Assembly (NCBI RefSeq): GCF_900215155.1
Contig: NZ_LT907980.1
Location: 1,178,001-1,242,000, forward strand
Source of the DNA: Marinobacter sp. LV10R510-11A
GTDB taxonomy: Bacteria > Pseudomonadota > Gammaproteobacteria > Pseudomonadales > Oleiphilaceae
DNA: 64,000 nucleotides
Direction of reading: 5' to 3'
Below are positions 32,862 to 42,331 of this stretch, piece by piece. A program made the position numbers and the translations under genes. The notes beneath the pieces are model-generated. The model searched no databases, was not told the DNA's origin, and was given only the letters and a program-made list of their open reading frames with translations. Numbering within the stretch: position 1 is the stretch's first letter; the number at the start of each line of letters is the position of its first letter.

Positions 32862-33826
32862 CGCTTATCTGCGCGGCCGAACTCGCCGAAGACATCGTCC
32901 ATTTTGTCGCTTTCAAGCGTGCGATGGGGCATTCATACCAACGCAGTGAGCTTGCGCTTAAGAGCTTTCAGCGCGCTGTCGAGCATCGAGCCGGTTTACA
33001 TGCCAAGGTGTCTTTTGATGTTGTACTGCATGAGTGGTTATCGCGTAACCCACATCGGCAGCCGGTCAGCGTGGGGCTGGAGTTTGGCGTCATCCGCCAA
33101 CTCTGCCTGTATCGCCGTCGCCGGGATCCGGACAGCTTTGTGCCCGAACAGGACTGGGCGCCCATAAAGGAGTCGACCTTTCTACCGTATATTTTCACCC
33201 AGGACCAGGTCGTCCATCTCATCACCGCAGCCAGCGCTCATGATACCCGACATCTCTGTGCCGGCATGCTGCGAATGTTGTTGCTGATACTCTATTGTAC
33301 CGGCTTGCGACTTGGGGAGGCGGCCCGATTGCAGCTGTCCGATATCGATCTGGAACAGCGGTGCTTTCTTGTCCGGGAGAGCAAAGGAAGGTCCCGGATG
33401 GTACCGTTTCTAGATGATCTGGCCCACGAGTTAAACGATTGTCTGCGGCTACGCAGACGCATTCTGGAAGCAATAGCAACCGCTGATCCCGGAGCACTTT
33501 TGCTGCGCAATAGCGGCCAAGCGCTACCGGTGAAGGCCGCGTCAGAGGCCATTCGTCGGCTGCTTCGTCGGGAAGGACTCAAGCCTGCCAGAGGTCGGAC
33601 AGGACCGCGACCCTATGAGTTTCGACATGCCTTCGCCGTCCACCGGTTGACCGCCTGGTATCACGAGGGCGTTGATATCCATGCCCGGCTGCCTTGGCTC
33701 TCCGCCTATATGGGGCATGTCGACGTGCTCGGCACGCAAGTGTATCTGAGGGCTACGCCGGAACTGATGCGCCTGGCCAGTGAACGTTTCGCCCGACACT
33801 GGCACCACGTCGATAAAACGTCATGA
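32858..33826 (+). CDS. RIT tyrosine recombinase B
   Basis: A 322-aa recombinase, second of the trio. The catalytic domain shows CTGLRLGEAARLQLSDID (Arg-I present) and RESKGRSRMVPF (Lys strand). In the second box, YEFRHAFAVHRL, Tyr replaces the usual first His, while Arg is present. YMGHVDVLGTQVYLRAT supplies the third His and the Tyr nucleophile. Its start overlaps the end of recombinase A and its end overlaps the start of C by 4 bp, so the three are probably made in fixed ratio. Confidence 0.88.
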   Translation: MTLICAAELAEDIVHFVAFKRAMGHSYQRSELALKSFQRAVEHRAGLHAKVSFDVVLHEWLSRNPHRQPVSVGLEFGVIRQLCLYRRRRDPDSFVPEQDWAPIKESTFLPYIFTQDQVVHLITAASAHDTRHLCAGMLRMLLLILYCTGLRLGEAARLQLSDIDLEQRCFLVRESKGRSRMVPFLDDLAHELNDCLRLRRRILEAIATADPGALLLRNSGQALPVKAASEAIRRLLRREGLKPARGRTGPRPYEFRHAFAVHRLTAWYHEGVDIHARLPWLSAYMGHVDVLGTQVYLRATPELMRLASERFARHWHHVDKTS

Positions 33827-34839
33827 GCAGAGAGCCCGATGATCCGCTGTTGGCTTACGTTGAGAGCTTCTTCCGCGACTATTTACAGCGATTGCGAGGT
33901 GCCAGCGCGCACACCGTGCGCGCGTATCGAGATACCCTACGACTGCTTTTCATTTACCTCGCGGACACCAAGGACAGCACCGTTGCCAACCTGCGACTGA
34001 GCGATCTGCACGTCGATGCGGTGGCCGCCTTTTTGACCCAGTTGGAATCGGATCGTGCCAACTCGATTGCGACGCGTAACTGCCGACGCGCAGCGATTCG
34101 CAGTTTCTGCAAGCATCTGATCCGCGTTGACCTTCCTCATGCCGAGCAGTATCAGAAGATTTTGGCCTTGCCTGCGAAGAAGTGCCGGCAAAACCTGGCA
34201 ACCTATCTGGAAGCGGCGGAGGTACATGCCATCCTTGACCAGCCTGACTGCCGTACCGTGCTCGGCCAACGGGATTATGGGTTATTGCTGTTTCTTTACA
34301 ATACGGGCGCACGCATCAGCGAGGCCCTGACCGTTTGTTGTGCAGATCTTCATTTGACACCACCCCGACAGGTGCGCCTCCACGGCAAGGGCAAAAAGGA
34401 TCGGCTCTGCCCACTGTGGCGCGATACTGCTCAGGCACTTCTGCGCCTGCCTACCGTGCGCGACGGCGCGCCAGGGGCATTTGTCTTTGTGAATCGACAG
34501 GGCCAGCCATTGACGCGCGACGGCGCGGCCTATCTGCTTCAAAAGTATGTGGTAGCCGCGATCCCGACAGCCCCTACCTTGCAGCGCCGAAAAATCACCC
34601 CGCATGTGCTTCGCCACAGTTGCGCGGTCGCACTGTTGCAGTCCGGTGTCGACGTTACCGTCATCCGCGATTATCTCGGTCATGCCAGTATCGCCACCAC
34701 CAGTCGCTATCTCACCACCAATTTGCAGATGAAACGAGAAGCACTCGAAGCCTTCTGGAAACGCGCCGGTATCGAACCGACAAATGCAAAGCCGTGGCAG
34801 CCAAGCGCTGACTTGCTCGCCTTCTTGGCGTCGCTGTAG
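33823..34839 (+). CDS. RIT tyrosine recombinase C (full catalytic set)
   Basis: A 338-aa XerC/D-like recombinase, third of the trio. The N-terminal SAM-like domain has LRGASAHTVRAYRDTLRLL. The catalytic set is complete: Arg in NTGARISEALTV, Lys in HGKGKKDRLCPL, His-x-x-Arg in HVLRHSCAVALL, His in YLGHASIATTSRY and the Tyr in the same segment. It is the most canonical of the three and the likeliest to carry out strand exchange. Confidence 0.92.
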   Translation: MSREPDDPLLAYVESFFRDYLQRLRGASAHTVRAYRDTLRLLFIYLADTKDSTVANLRLSDLHVDAVAAFLTQLESDRANSIATRNCRRAAIRSFCKHLIRVDLPHAEQYQKILALPAKKCRQNLATYLEAAEVHAILDQPDCRTVLGQRDYGLLLFLYNTGARISEALTVCCADLHLTPPRQVRLHGKGKKDRLCPLWRDTAQALLRLPTVRDGAPGAFVFVNRQGQPLTRDGAAYLLQKYVVAAIPTAPTLQRRKITPHVLRHSCAVALLQSGVDVTVIRDYLGHASIATTSRYLTTNLQMKREALEAFWKRAGIEPTNAKPWQPSADLLAFLASL

Positions 34840-36017
34840 AAGTTGGTAATTTTATCCCGTCAAAAGATCGCCCCACGGCCGCATGGACACTGGGATTCTC
34901 AGGCTACACTCCGGATAAAAATCGACTTGGGATAATGATCCCAACAGCCGATCCGGGTGATGCCGTTATTCCGACATACCTTGCCGTAACCCGAATAGCC
35001 ATCGGCTTGCAGAATGCCCTTAAAGTCGTCGAGTAGGCGCACCGGCACTTTGCCCGCCCGTGATGGATCGTATTCAAACAGAACCGACGGTTGCCCTGGC
35101 GGGCCACCTCGGGTGACCCACATCCACTTATCAGACTGCGCCGTTTTTCCGTCTTCTTTCAGAACGTACATTCGGGATTCATCGGCTTGCAGGTAATCAC
35201 TGCTGTTCTGCACTTCGCGCATCAGGTTGATCAGCGGTTTGAACACGTCATCCAGACGGATAACCCAGTGTGCCATGCTCGTGCGACTGATCTCATGACC
35301 CAAGCGTTTGAGCATGTGCTCCAGACGATACAGAGGCAGGCCATCAGCGTATTTCGAGGTAATGATGTAAGCCAGCAAAGACGTGGTGGCCGTGCACTTA
35401 CCCAGCGGATGAACCGGGCGGGTGGCTGCCAGGATGCGCTCTTCACCATCCTGCTCGAACACAGCTTTTTCCTGCCAGTATTCCAGAACTTTCAACTGAG
35501 CGGGAATGAACTGCAGCTCTTCCTTAACCTTGGTAAAAAAGGTCTTACTGGCGCCAACTTTTTCTTCGTCGCTGAGGGTCAGTTCAATACGCTCGCGCAG
35601 CAGTTTGTCCGAGAAGCCACGCTGGCGACGTTTACGGGAAGCCGGTGGTGCCTCTTCCTCTACAACATCGTCTGGCAACTGATCGCGCAGAACATCGATC
35701 TCAGCTTCCAGCTCGGCCTCATCAAACAAATGAATCTGGCGTGCGGACTTTTCACTGCTGGCGCCGAACTGCTGAATCCGTTTCCAGCGCAGCAGTTCTT
35801 CAAGAATCTGGATATAGTGATCGCGTTGTTTGACCTCTTGATTGCGCTGTTGGATTTCAGCGCTCTTGGCGGCCAGTTCCTGCTGAAGACCTTCGACAGC
35901 CGACAGTAATTCAGCAGCTGAAAGGCCGCTGACATCGGGTGTTTTTGAAGGTGCTTCAGGCTTTAATCTCATGAACAAAGTATAGCAAAAACAACGCCCT
36001 AAAGCACGAAAAAAGAG

Positions 36018-36389
36018 CTAATTAACAGCCTCATAATGCAGTGTTTTGTGCCCTTTTAACAAGGCAATATCGTAGCCGTCCAGCAACCAGTTGATCTGCT
36101 CGCCGGTCAGTGACATCAGCTCATCCGAGGCCTTCGGCCATTTGAATTTCTCCTCCGCCAACGATTTGTAATAGAGCACAAAACCGTTGTCTTCCCACAT
36201 CAGGCACTTGATCTTGTTTCGATGCCGGTTGGTGAAGGCGTAAAGCGCTCCGGTAAACGGATTATGGCCCAGTTCCTGTTCAACCAAGACCGCCAAGCCC
36301 TGGGCCTGTTTGCGAAAATCAACGGGCGCCCGGTACAGATAAATCTCTGGCAACGACAAGGACGGGCGTAAAGATCGGTGGCGCATCAC
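36018..36389 (-). CDS. tnpB: IS66 accessory protein TnpB
   Basis: A 123-aa IS66 Orf2-like protein: IYLYRAPVDFRKQAQGLAVL, then FTGALYAFTNRHRNKIKCLM and FVLYYKSLAEEKFKWP are family signatures. It is required for IS66 transposition together with TnpA and TnpC. Its start overlaps the tnpA stop by 4 bp. Confidence 0.93.
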   Translation of the reverse strand: MMRHRSLRPSLSLPEIYLYRAPVDFRKQAQGLAVLVEQELGHNPFTGALYAFTNRHRNKIKCLMWEDNGFVLYYKSLAEEKFKWPKASDELMSLTGEQINWLLDGYDIALLKGHKTLHYEAVN

Positions 36390-36706
36390 AGCTGTCTCAA
36401 AACAGCACCGAGCAACTCGATGTTGCCGGCGTGCAAACCGGTGATCGAAACACCACCAGGCAGCGATACGGTCAGGCCATCGGCTCCGCCGATGCCAGCG
36501 CCAGGAGCAGAAACGACCCGCGCGAACCCAGTGGTTGCTTGCGCCTGCTTTGGAGAGTCTTCAGTCGGGGTTAACTTCTGGCGCCAGTAAACAAATTGAT
36601 GGTAAACCAGTGACTGTTTCTTGCAGTAAGCGCTGCCGGACACGCCCGAGGCTTCCCAGTCAGTGATGTGCTGCTGCCAGACGTGTGATCGTTCGGTTGG
36701 GGTCAT
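36386..36706 (-). CDS. tnpA: IS66 accessory protein TnpA
   Basis: A 106-aa protein with an N-terminal helix-turn-helix (WQQHITDWEASGVSGSAYCK, HQFVYWRQKL), the IS66 Orf1/TnpA pattern. First gene of the IS66 operon, followed at once by tnpB. Confidence 0.88.
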   Translation of the reverse strand: MTPTERSHVWQQHITDWEASGVSGSAYCKKQSLVYHQFVYWRQKLTPTEDSPKQAQATTGFARVVSAPGAGIGGADGLTVSLPGGVSITGLHAGNIELLGAVLRQL

Positions 36707-36788
36707 GCAGATTCCTCATGGAATGGGTGAGGAGTCAGTGTGTGCAATCGGCGAACGGGAATGTAGGTGCTGATTTATTGGCGCTTAC

Positions 36789-37156
36789 GTTTCAACAGGA
36801 GCCACGGCAGGAATTCTTCAGCTGAACGCGTTGCTGTTGGTGCCAAGCTGGCACAGGAGCATGGCAACTACCCGGCGCCGCCTATCCCTGCCATTGAGGG
36901 CATAGAACCTCTAATGTCCTGGCTGGCACTATTGGAAGAAGGTGCCTCGATGCACCACTGCGTGGGCGCTTACCATATTTCTATTGCCAACAATGAGGCA
37001 TTTATTTACCGGATGACGCATCCGGAACGCTTGACCATTTCACTGGAGTATCGGAATAACCGGTGGGTTGTTGGCGAAGTGCGGGGGTATTGCAACGCCA
37101 ACCCTTCACCGGGGGCACTGGATGTTGTCCGGCGCTGGGTTGAGCGTTCCTGCTGA
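36789..37156 (+). pseudogene. PcfJ-like domain protein, 5' end removed by IS66
   Basis: After the IS66 right end the frame encodes LLEEGASMHHCVGAYHI, then THPERLTISLEYRNNRWVVG and EVRGYCNANPSP, matching the end of PcfJ-like proteins (HCVG...Y...W...E.RG..N). PcfJ-like genes are found on plasmids, integrative elements and phage-like islands. The N-terminal part is gone, replaced by the insertion sequence. About 120 residues remain. Confidence 0.7.
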
Positions 37157-37310
37157 AGCGCAAGGTACGGAGTGCCAGTGAAAACACGGGGCAAAAAATA
37201 CAGCGGCAAAGGCTGATCAAGGTTTGCTAACCCGCGCGTGCAATCCAACACATCCACAAAAGGATCTTCGGCAACATACTGGCATTGTTATGTCGGCCAA
37301 GCACCCTCCA

Positions 37311-37961
37311 CTATTCCTGAACGACCGGATAACAGGCATCGCCCCAAAGCGCCTGGGAGTTATCCATCATGATCGTGAGGATAGCCGGCACCAGCTTTCC
37401 CATCAGCGCTACGCAATCTCTCAACTGATCCCGATTTACTGAACTGTTCCAGGTAGCACCCCCATGGATCAACTGGTTGCGGAGGGTATAAATCCGGCTC
37501 AGGGCGATGCCTAATACCGTCGGAGTATCCTGCTTGCCCAAGGCAGTCCGGGCTGCAATTTTCACTCTTTCGAACTGGCCCTCCCATTCTTCCCGGGTGA
37601 GTTTATCGTTTTGAAAATCCCAAAAACTCTGAAAAACATAGCGGTTGTTCAATAACACCCGGATGCTTTTGGGGAACTCTGTCCAGGTCAATTCTTGGAG
37701 ATGACGGCTCGTATCCAAAACTGACAGCTTTTCGAGAAAGCTTCGGAACGACGATTGTTCGGAGGAGCGGTATTGCTCGACTATCTCCGTGGCATAAGCA
37801 GAGTTGAAATCAATCCAGAGAAAGATGAATTGGCCGTCTGGATCCTCGGCCTGCTCAGCGCGTTGAAGCCAGCTTAACGAACGATGCACGCGAAGGCTGA
37901 GGTTTGGATGGTATTTTCCTCGCTCGGCTCTGTGGCGACGTTTTAGCTGCTGATAATACAT
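37311..37961 (-). CDS. HEPN-domain protein
   Basis: A 216-aa helical protein. The C-terminal part carries LSRIYTLRNQLIHGGATW, an R-N-x3-H motif characteristic of HEPN domains (Rx4-6H), the active site of many RNase toxins and defence effectors, although some HEPN proteins are non-catalytic scaffolds. The N-terminal half (LSWLQRAEQAEDPDGQFIFL) looks like the Apea-type HEPN lead-in. It is the last gene of a minus-strand cluster with a helicase and a PLD-like protein, 28 bp after the C-x2-C gene, and could be its RNase effector. Confidence 0.7.
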   Translation of the reverse strand: MYYQQLKRRHRAERGKYHPNLSLRVHRSLSWLQRAEQAEDPDGQFIFLWIDFNSAYATEIVEQYRSSEQSSFRSFLEKLSVLDTSRHLQELTWTEFPKSIRVLLNNRYVFQSFWDFQNDKLTREEWEGQFERVKIAARTALGKQDTPTVLGIALSRIYTLRNQLIHGGATWNSSVNRDQLRDCVALMGKLVPAILTIMMDNSQALWGDACYPVVQE

Positions 37962-37989
37962 ACTATCTCCTTTGACTAACCGCCCTCAC

Positions 37990-38610
37990 TCACGAAATCG
38001 CACTTGGATGAAACACAGGCCTGAAGCCACTGGCAAAGACATTCACCACGGAACGCGGAGTCAAAACATCAACTGTTTCCGGCAAGTCTTCCCTTTCCGC
38101 GGCTGAATAGCCCTTAAAACTCCATTTCACCACTTTCTGTTCACACACGGCATAGCTCTCATTGCCAACCTTAAACATCGTTCCATGGGGCAGATCCGCT
38201 AGGGAATGAAGCCAAGTGACTTTCTGACCATCGCCTATTCGCTCAACGTGAAGAATGCCATCCATTTGAGGCGCCCGAACAACGGCATCACCCTCCCGGT
38301 TGTTGGCACCACTCCAGGCATCGCGAAATTCGTTATAACGAGCGCGCCTGCACTCTGCGCAAGGTCTGTGCCCTGCAGCAAAGGCCGTCACCTCATCGAA
38401 AAAGAACAGCTCTGTGTAAAGGCCGGGGGACATCAGTTCTCGCTGTCTGCCTTTGAACTCCAAGAGGCAGGTAATCCAGGCTTTGTTTTTAAACCGGTGC
38501 TGCACGTCTTTTTTTGAATTGTGCAGCACGCCTCTGTTGCCCATAAAAGTACCCCGGGCGGGAATGCTTTCAATAGCACCGGTTGGGCTTACTCGGTTTT
38601 GTAAAGTCAT
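37990..38610 (-). CDS. Uncharacterised protein with Ada-like C-x2-C motif
   Basis: A 206-aa protein of a widespread but unnamed family: a conserved block GLYTELFFFDEVTAFAAGHR is followed by PCAECRRARYNEF, a C-x2-C pair in a context resembling the metal-binding region of Ada-type proteins. WITCLLEFKGRQRELM lies upstream of it. No enzymatic function is known to me. It is placed 43 bp after the helicase stop and 28 bp before the HEPN gene, in the same transcriptional direction. Confidence 0.5.
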   Translation of the reverse strand: MTLQNRVSPTGAIESIPARGTFMGNRGVLHNSKKDVQHRFKNKAWITCLLEFKGRQRELMSPGLYTELFFFDEVTAFAAGHRPCAECRRARYNEFRDAWSGANNREGDAVVRAPQMDGILHVERIGDGQKVTWLHSLADLPHGTMFKVGNESYAVCEQKVVKWSFKGYSAAEREDLPETVDVLTPRSVVNVFASGFRPVFHPSAIS

Positions 38611-38653
38611 GGATGCCGACTCCTTTATTTTATCTTTGAACTATGATCGAAAT

Positions 38654-41600
38654 TTAGTCGCCCGAGACCACTACATAACGGAACCAAGCCTCCAGCAGTG
38701 CCCGCTCCTCATCCTGGAAATCTCCTTCAGGAAAGTTAAGCTGGGCTTCAATGATGTCTTCGGTCGGGGAGCGAAAATTCACGAACGGAAACCGATTGTT
38801 GAGTTGGAGGATCTTGTCAGCCGTACTGAGTGATCTACCTTCATGACCAGCGTCCTGAATAAGCGCCTGTGTCACACTCTGAGTGAGTGTAGCTGCCAAC
38901 CTGTCCACTCGACCATTAACACCGGATACTGCTTCCCATTCCAGGGAAGTAACTCTATCTCTGCGCCGATTGAACCCTTCTGGCAAAGGTCTTGGGCCAG
39001 CTACAGCGTACCTCGTGACATCATCACGTCTAAGGTCCTGAGCCTCATGGAACAGGGCCGCCTCGAACTCGTCCGAAAATTGTTTGATATCAGCCAGCCC
39101 CATTTCAATCTCATAAGCAGATAGCCACTGCAGCTTTCCGTGCTTCACGAACAACGGAAAATTCACGCGGGTGCTGAGATAGAAATAACTGTTGCCAGCA
39201 TTCTCATCAATCGCCACACGCACCAATGGATAGCGAACGCTCAATTGGTTGATCAGTTCTAAAAGTTTATCCCGGGGCACATTTTTCAAACTTTCTCGAT
39301 TGGCAATCGGTGAAGCGAAGCTCACGATGTAAGCCGTTTCCGGAACCAGAGCTGAAAACCTAGGCGAAAAGCCCAGGGTCATGAACACCGGCTGGTGCCG
39401 CTTCGTTTCCCCTCTTTTGATCACAGGATCAATAATAAACAACGGCCTGGGAGAACTCTGGCTAGACTGGGCTTCGGTGATCTCATTCTCCTCTGGATCA
39501 CAGACCTGCTCTAAATGCTGATGTAAAGCCTGTTCAATATCCTCAAAGGAATGCGTTTCATGGGGCAAATACTTTTCTGCTTCTGAAACCACCTCCGGAA
39601 AAACAGCACTGTAAGGATCTTTCATTGGCTCATCAGTATGAGATGCCGGCTTCCTCAGGAACACACTCCAGTCGATACTGGCGCCCGGCTTGTATTCGGA
39701 ATCAAACTTCTCCTGCAGGCAGGCATCCATGCGCTCCTCTACCCGGTGTTTGCGCTCTAAAAAAGACGCAACCTGGTCTTCATCTACCGATCCCTTCAGA
39801 TACGGGTAGTGAATGCTGAGTTCTCCCGCACCCTGCTTCTCAAGCCGCTTGTTCACACACCCGAATAAGCGGTCAATCCGCCCTACCCGCTGCTCATTAT
39901 CCCCAGGGGAGCCAGCTATGCCGTAGTGGTGAACCTGATGACAATTCATGTGTAGGTTAACCCCCTCCTGAAACACGGAGGTTGATACCAGAACGTTGGG
40001 ATAAAAGGGGCTATTGAAGCCCAATATCAGTCGCTGACGCGCATTATTATTCTCACCACTGGCGTACCAGGCCGGGCTAGTTAATCTCGTTAGGCTTCGC
40101 CACCTGCTGCGCCAGTCGTCCAGTTTGTGATCAATGATTTTTCCGCACAACGACTCGAAAGTCTCAAGAGCCGCCACAAAATAACGGAGCATCAAAGAGC
40201 CTTTTATTTTTGGTTTTACGAAGTAATAAAACTCCCTATACCACTGCTGAACATCCTGCTTTTTGCCCCGGTTCCGGAACTCGACAAACCATCCGTAGAG
40301 TTCAACAATGACTGGACTAGCGTAGAGAAAACCGGCCTTAACGTAATTGGCAAAATTCTCGGCGGCACTTTTTCGATTTCCGGACCACTCTTGAAGCTTT
40401 GTACGTAAATGCTCAGGTAGCTCGCGGTAAACCAATGGCCAGAAACTATACAAGGGCTCCCTGTAGGGTGTTTCCGGCTGGTCACTGCCCCCCAAGGCCT
40501 CGCGACGATCTCCTTCGCTCTCCCAGCGATCAAACCGCTCATAGCGAGCGGCAACACCGTAGTTAGCCCGACCACGGCTCAGGTCACCGTAGAAATGAGT
40601 GTATCCGCCCTCAAGATAGTCACTGGCTGGTTCCAGGAATAATGAAAACAGACTTTCCGGCTTGGTGAAGCGCAGGCGCACATTTGCGCAATCTGTCTGC
40701 CCGCCCGCACCCTTTTTCACGACGAATAACTGCGCTACGCGGGAGGCAAGATAATCCTCCCCCTCGGCATCAAGATCATCCTCATCGGATGGCAATTCAT
40801 CTTCATCGCCATCAAGATCAGGATCAGTGTCACTACCCAGCTCGCTTACAAATCGGTCAAACTCTTGTCTCGAAAAATCTTTCAGAAATGCTTCGGCATT
40901 TTTGTCCGAAAGCGAACTATCCAACGCTTTCAATAGCATCCTGCCCAGCAGCTGGTCATATCGCTCATTCAATCTTTGAGTCAGTTCTCGTACCGATGGT
41001 ATACGCCGTACAAAAACCAGATGTTTGAGGTCATTAAGGTCAGCATTGAACAATTGCTCATTTGTCGGAACACATTCACTGATCAGTCGACCATACTTGG
41101 GGTGATCCGGAAATTCTTTATTTGCTTGATAGTAGCTATCCGTCAATGCCATCAACAAATTGGTATCCGGTGCTGACGAGTAATCTCCTTTGCCTTTGTC
41201 ATTGCCATCGGAGTCCCCATACTCTTCCGATGTGGTGTTGCCTTCTGGAATCGTTTTCCGACCTACAGACTCAAAGCCTTCCAAATACCCATACATCAGG
41301 CTTTTGCCTTCTTTCTTCTTATTGAGCTCCGTCACCAAGCCTTTTTGGTACAGAGCAAAAAAGCCTTCAGCCTCCGGCTGCCCCTCAAAAGTGGCTGCCA
41401 TGCCTTTTTCATGGCGATAATGGCGCTTACTGTGAAGCTTGCCCCGCCCTTCCATCAGCCGCATACGTCGCAAGGCATACTTTTGTAATAGCTCAGTCGC
41501 TCTTTCAGCTGGGCTATTCCAGTGTCCTCGATCCTCCAGAAAATAACTAAAAATACTGTCAATATCGGAGAGCCTAGTGTGGCTCGGTGTAGCGGTGAGC

Positions 41601-42331
41601 AGAAGCACCTTACTGGCAAGTTTGTCATCCCCAGGCCCGAAGAAGGCTCTGGCTGCTGCCACACGCTGGGAGCCCCCGCCGATGTTTCTGAGATAATGGG
41701 CCTCATCGACAACAATAAGATCAAACCCGGCAGCACCTAATCCATTTTCGCTTTTAAGGCTTTTACGAATCTCCGTAGCTTTTTCTGCGGCTTTCACCGC
41801 CGCCGGTTTATTCGGATCAACCTCCATGTCGGCGCCCCGTAACAAACCACTCAGAGAGTGAATGGTGGTGAGATAGAAATGGCCCACACCGTGATTAACC
41901 GCGACATCCAGACCTTCAAGAGATTTGCACATCTCCACACTGGGCACCGGCCTTCCATCAACGGCATTTTTAACCGTATGGTCAACAGGCCTATAATGCC
42001 AGCGCACCAGGGTTTCAAATTCCCGGCGCCAGTGCAGGCAGATATCACGATTAGGCGCCATCACCAGAATTTTGGCATCGGGCTTCATCTTCCATAAAAG
42101 CATTGCCACCCCAAGCGCCTGGAACGTCTTGCCCATGCCAACTTCATCGGCGAGCAGCGCCACACCGTGCTCGGACAGCAGATTCCAGAGGTACGCAACA
42201 CCCTCGGTTTGCTTGGCCGCCATTGACTCCCGATTATCCGGCTGGTAATGCCAATCATGCTCACTACGATTGAAGTTGATCCAATCTGTTACCGCTTCCG
42301 GGCGCAACTTTCCCCAGCGAGTCTCAGTCAT
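38654..42331 (-). CDS. Large SNF2-like SF2 helicase
   Basis: A 1225-aa helicase. Motif I LLADEVGMGKTFQALG (near residue 60), motif Ia LVMAPNRDICLHWRREF, motif II VVDEAHYLRN (near 210) and motif III LLLTATPSH are clear. The C-terminal helicase half has VSTSVFQEGVNLHMNC and NEQRVGRIDRLFG (motifs V and VI). A long insertion of acidic low complexity (DPDLDGDEDELPSDEDDLDA) lies between the halves, and ~250 residues follow motif VI. It overlaps the PLD-like gene by 4 bp, so they are coupled. The build resembles the helicases of nuclease-helicase defence systems. Confidence 0.9.
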   Translation of the reverse strand: MTETRWGKLRPEAVTDWINFNRSEHDWHYQPDNRESMAAKQTEGVAYLWNLLSEHGVALLADEVGMGKTFQALGVAMLLWKMKPDAKILVMAPNRDICLHWRREFETLVRWHYRPVDHTVKNAVDGRPVPSVEMCKSLEGLDVAVNHGVGHFYLTTIHSLSGLLRGADMEVDPNKPAAVKAAEKATEIRKSLKSENGLGAAGFDLIVVDEAHYLRNIGGGSQRVAAARAFFGPGDDKLASKVLLLTATPSHTRLSDIDSIFSYFLEDRGHWNSPAERATELLQKYALRRMRLMEGRGKLHSKRHYRHEKGMAATFEGQPEAEGFFALYQKGLVTELNKKKEGKSLMYGYLEGFESVGRKTIPEGNTTSEEYGDSDGNDKGKGDYSSAPDTNLLMALTDSYYQANKEFPDHPKYGRLISECVPTNEQLFNADLNDLKHLVFVRRIPSVRELTQRLNERYDQLLGRMLLKALDSSLSDKNAEAFLKDFSRQEFDRFVSELGSDTDPDLDGDEDELPSDEDDLDAEGEDYLASRVAQLFVVKKGAGGQTDCANVRLRFTKPESLFSLFLEPASDYLEGGYTHFYGDLSRGRANYGVAARYERFDRWESEGDRREALGGSDQPETPYREPLYSFWPLVYRELPEHLRTKLQEWSGNRKSAAENFANYVKAGFLYASPVIVELYGWFVEFRNRGKKQDVQQWYREFYYFVKPKIKGSLMLRYFVAALETFESLCGKIIDHKLDDWRSRWRSLTRLTSPAWYASGENNNARQRLILGFNSPFYPNVLVSTSVFQEGVNLHMNCHQVHHYGIAGSPGDNEQRVGRIDRLFGCVNKRLEKQGAGELSIHYPYLKGSVDEDQVASFLERKHRVEERMDACLQEKFDSEYKPGASIDWSVFLRKPASHTDEPMKDPYSAVFPEVVSEAEKYLPHETHSFEDIEQALHQHLEQVCDPEENEITEAQSSQSSPRPLFIIDPVIKRGETKRHQPVFMTLGFSPRFSALVPETAYIVSFASPIANRESLKNVPRDKLLELINQLSVRYPLVRVAIDENAGNSYFYLSTRVNFPLFVKHGKLQWLSAYEIEMGLADIKQFSDEFEAALFHEAQDLRRDDVTRYAVAGPRPLPEGFNRRRDRVTSLEWEAVSGVNGRVDRLAATLTQSVTQALIQDAGHEGRSLSTADKILQLNNRFPFVNFRSPTEDIIEAQLNFPEGDFQDEERALLEAWFRYVVVSGD

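Larger units (their letters stand above)
30862..34935 (+). mobile_element. RIT (recombinase in trio) element, complete
   Basis: A 4,074-bp element with perfect 21-bp terminal inverted repeats (30862-30882, beginning TTATCCCAAGTCG, and 34915-34935), plus inner inverted repeats around CGGGATAAAAT (30937 and, complemented, about 34849-34862). It carries a zinc-ribbon gene and three overlapping tyrosine-recombinase genes in one direction, the defining layout of RIT elements. It lies in IS66 tnpC flanked by direct TGATCC hexamers. All genes look intact. Confidence 0.9.
29816..35972 (-). pseudogene. tnpC: IS66 transposase tnpC, split in three pieces
   Basis: Three separated pieces of one reading frame: 34936-35972 (N-terminal leucine-zipper region ELLRWKRIQQFGASSEKSAR, zinc-finger-like part and the DDE start with YLQADESRMYVL, ending GCWDH), 30382-30835 (HARRKFVEATKAAK to SLVETA, including LAENAIRPFAVGRKAW) and 29816-29968 (KANKLEP to NVDLERTPKKVPQID, stop at 29816). 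The joins at GATCC and at AGCAGT restore a normal ~515-aa IS66 transposase without a gap, which shows the insertions are precise. Confidence 0.85.
29786..36788 (-). mobile_element. IS66-family insertion sequence interrupted by two recombinase-type elements
   Basis: An IS66 element on the minus strand (tnpA, tnpB, tnpC). Right end: the complement of GGCGCTTAC at 36780-36788; left end: TAAGCGCC around 29787, giving terminal repeats of the form GTAAGCGCCxxTAAATC. Its tnpC is cut into three pieces by a 387-bp mini-element (29969-30355) and by a 4.07-kb RIT element (30862-34935). Removing both restores one tnpC frame. The right end interrupts a PcfJ-like gene. No 8-bp target duplication could be matched. 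Confidence 0.8.

Noticed and set aside
35091..35909. A 272-aa plus-strand frame opposite IS66 tnpC
   Set aside because: It mirrors the transposase frame exactly; its translation has no domain signature and no start signal.
36381..36788. 8-bp target duplication flanking IS66
   Set aside because: The bases beside 36788 and beside 29786 do not match, presumably because the flank was rearranged later.
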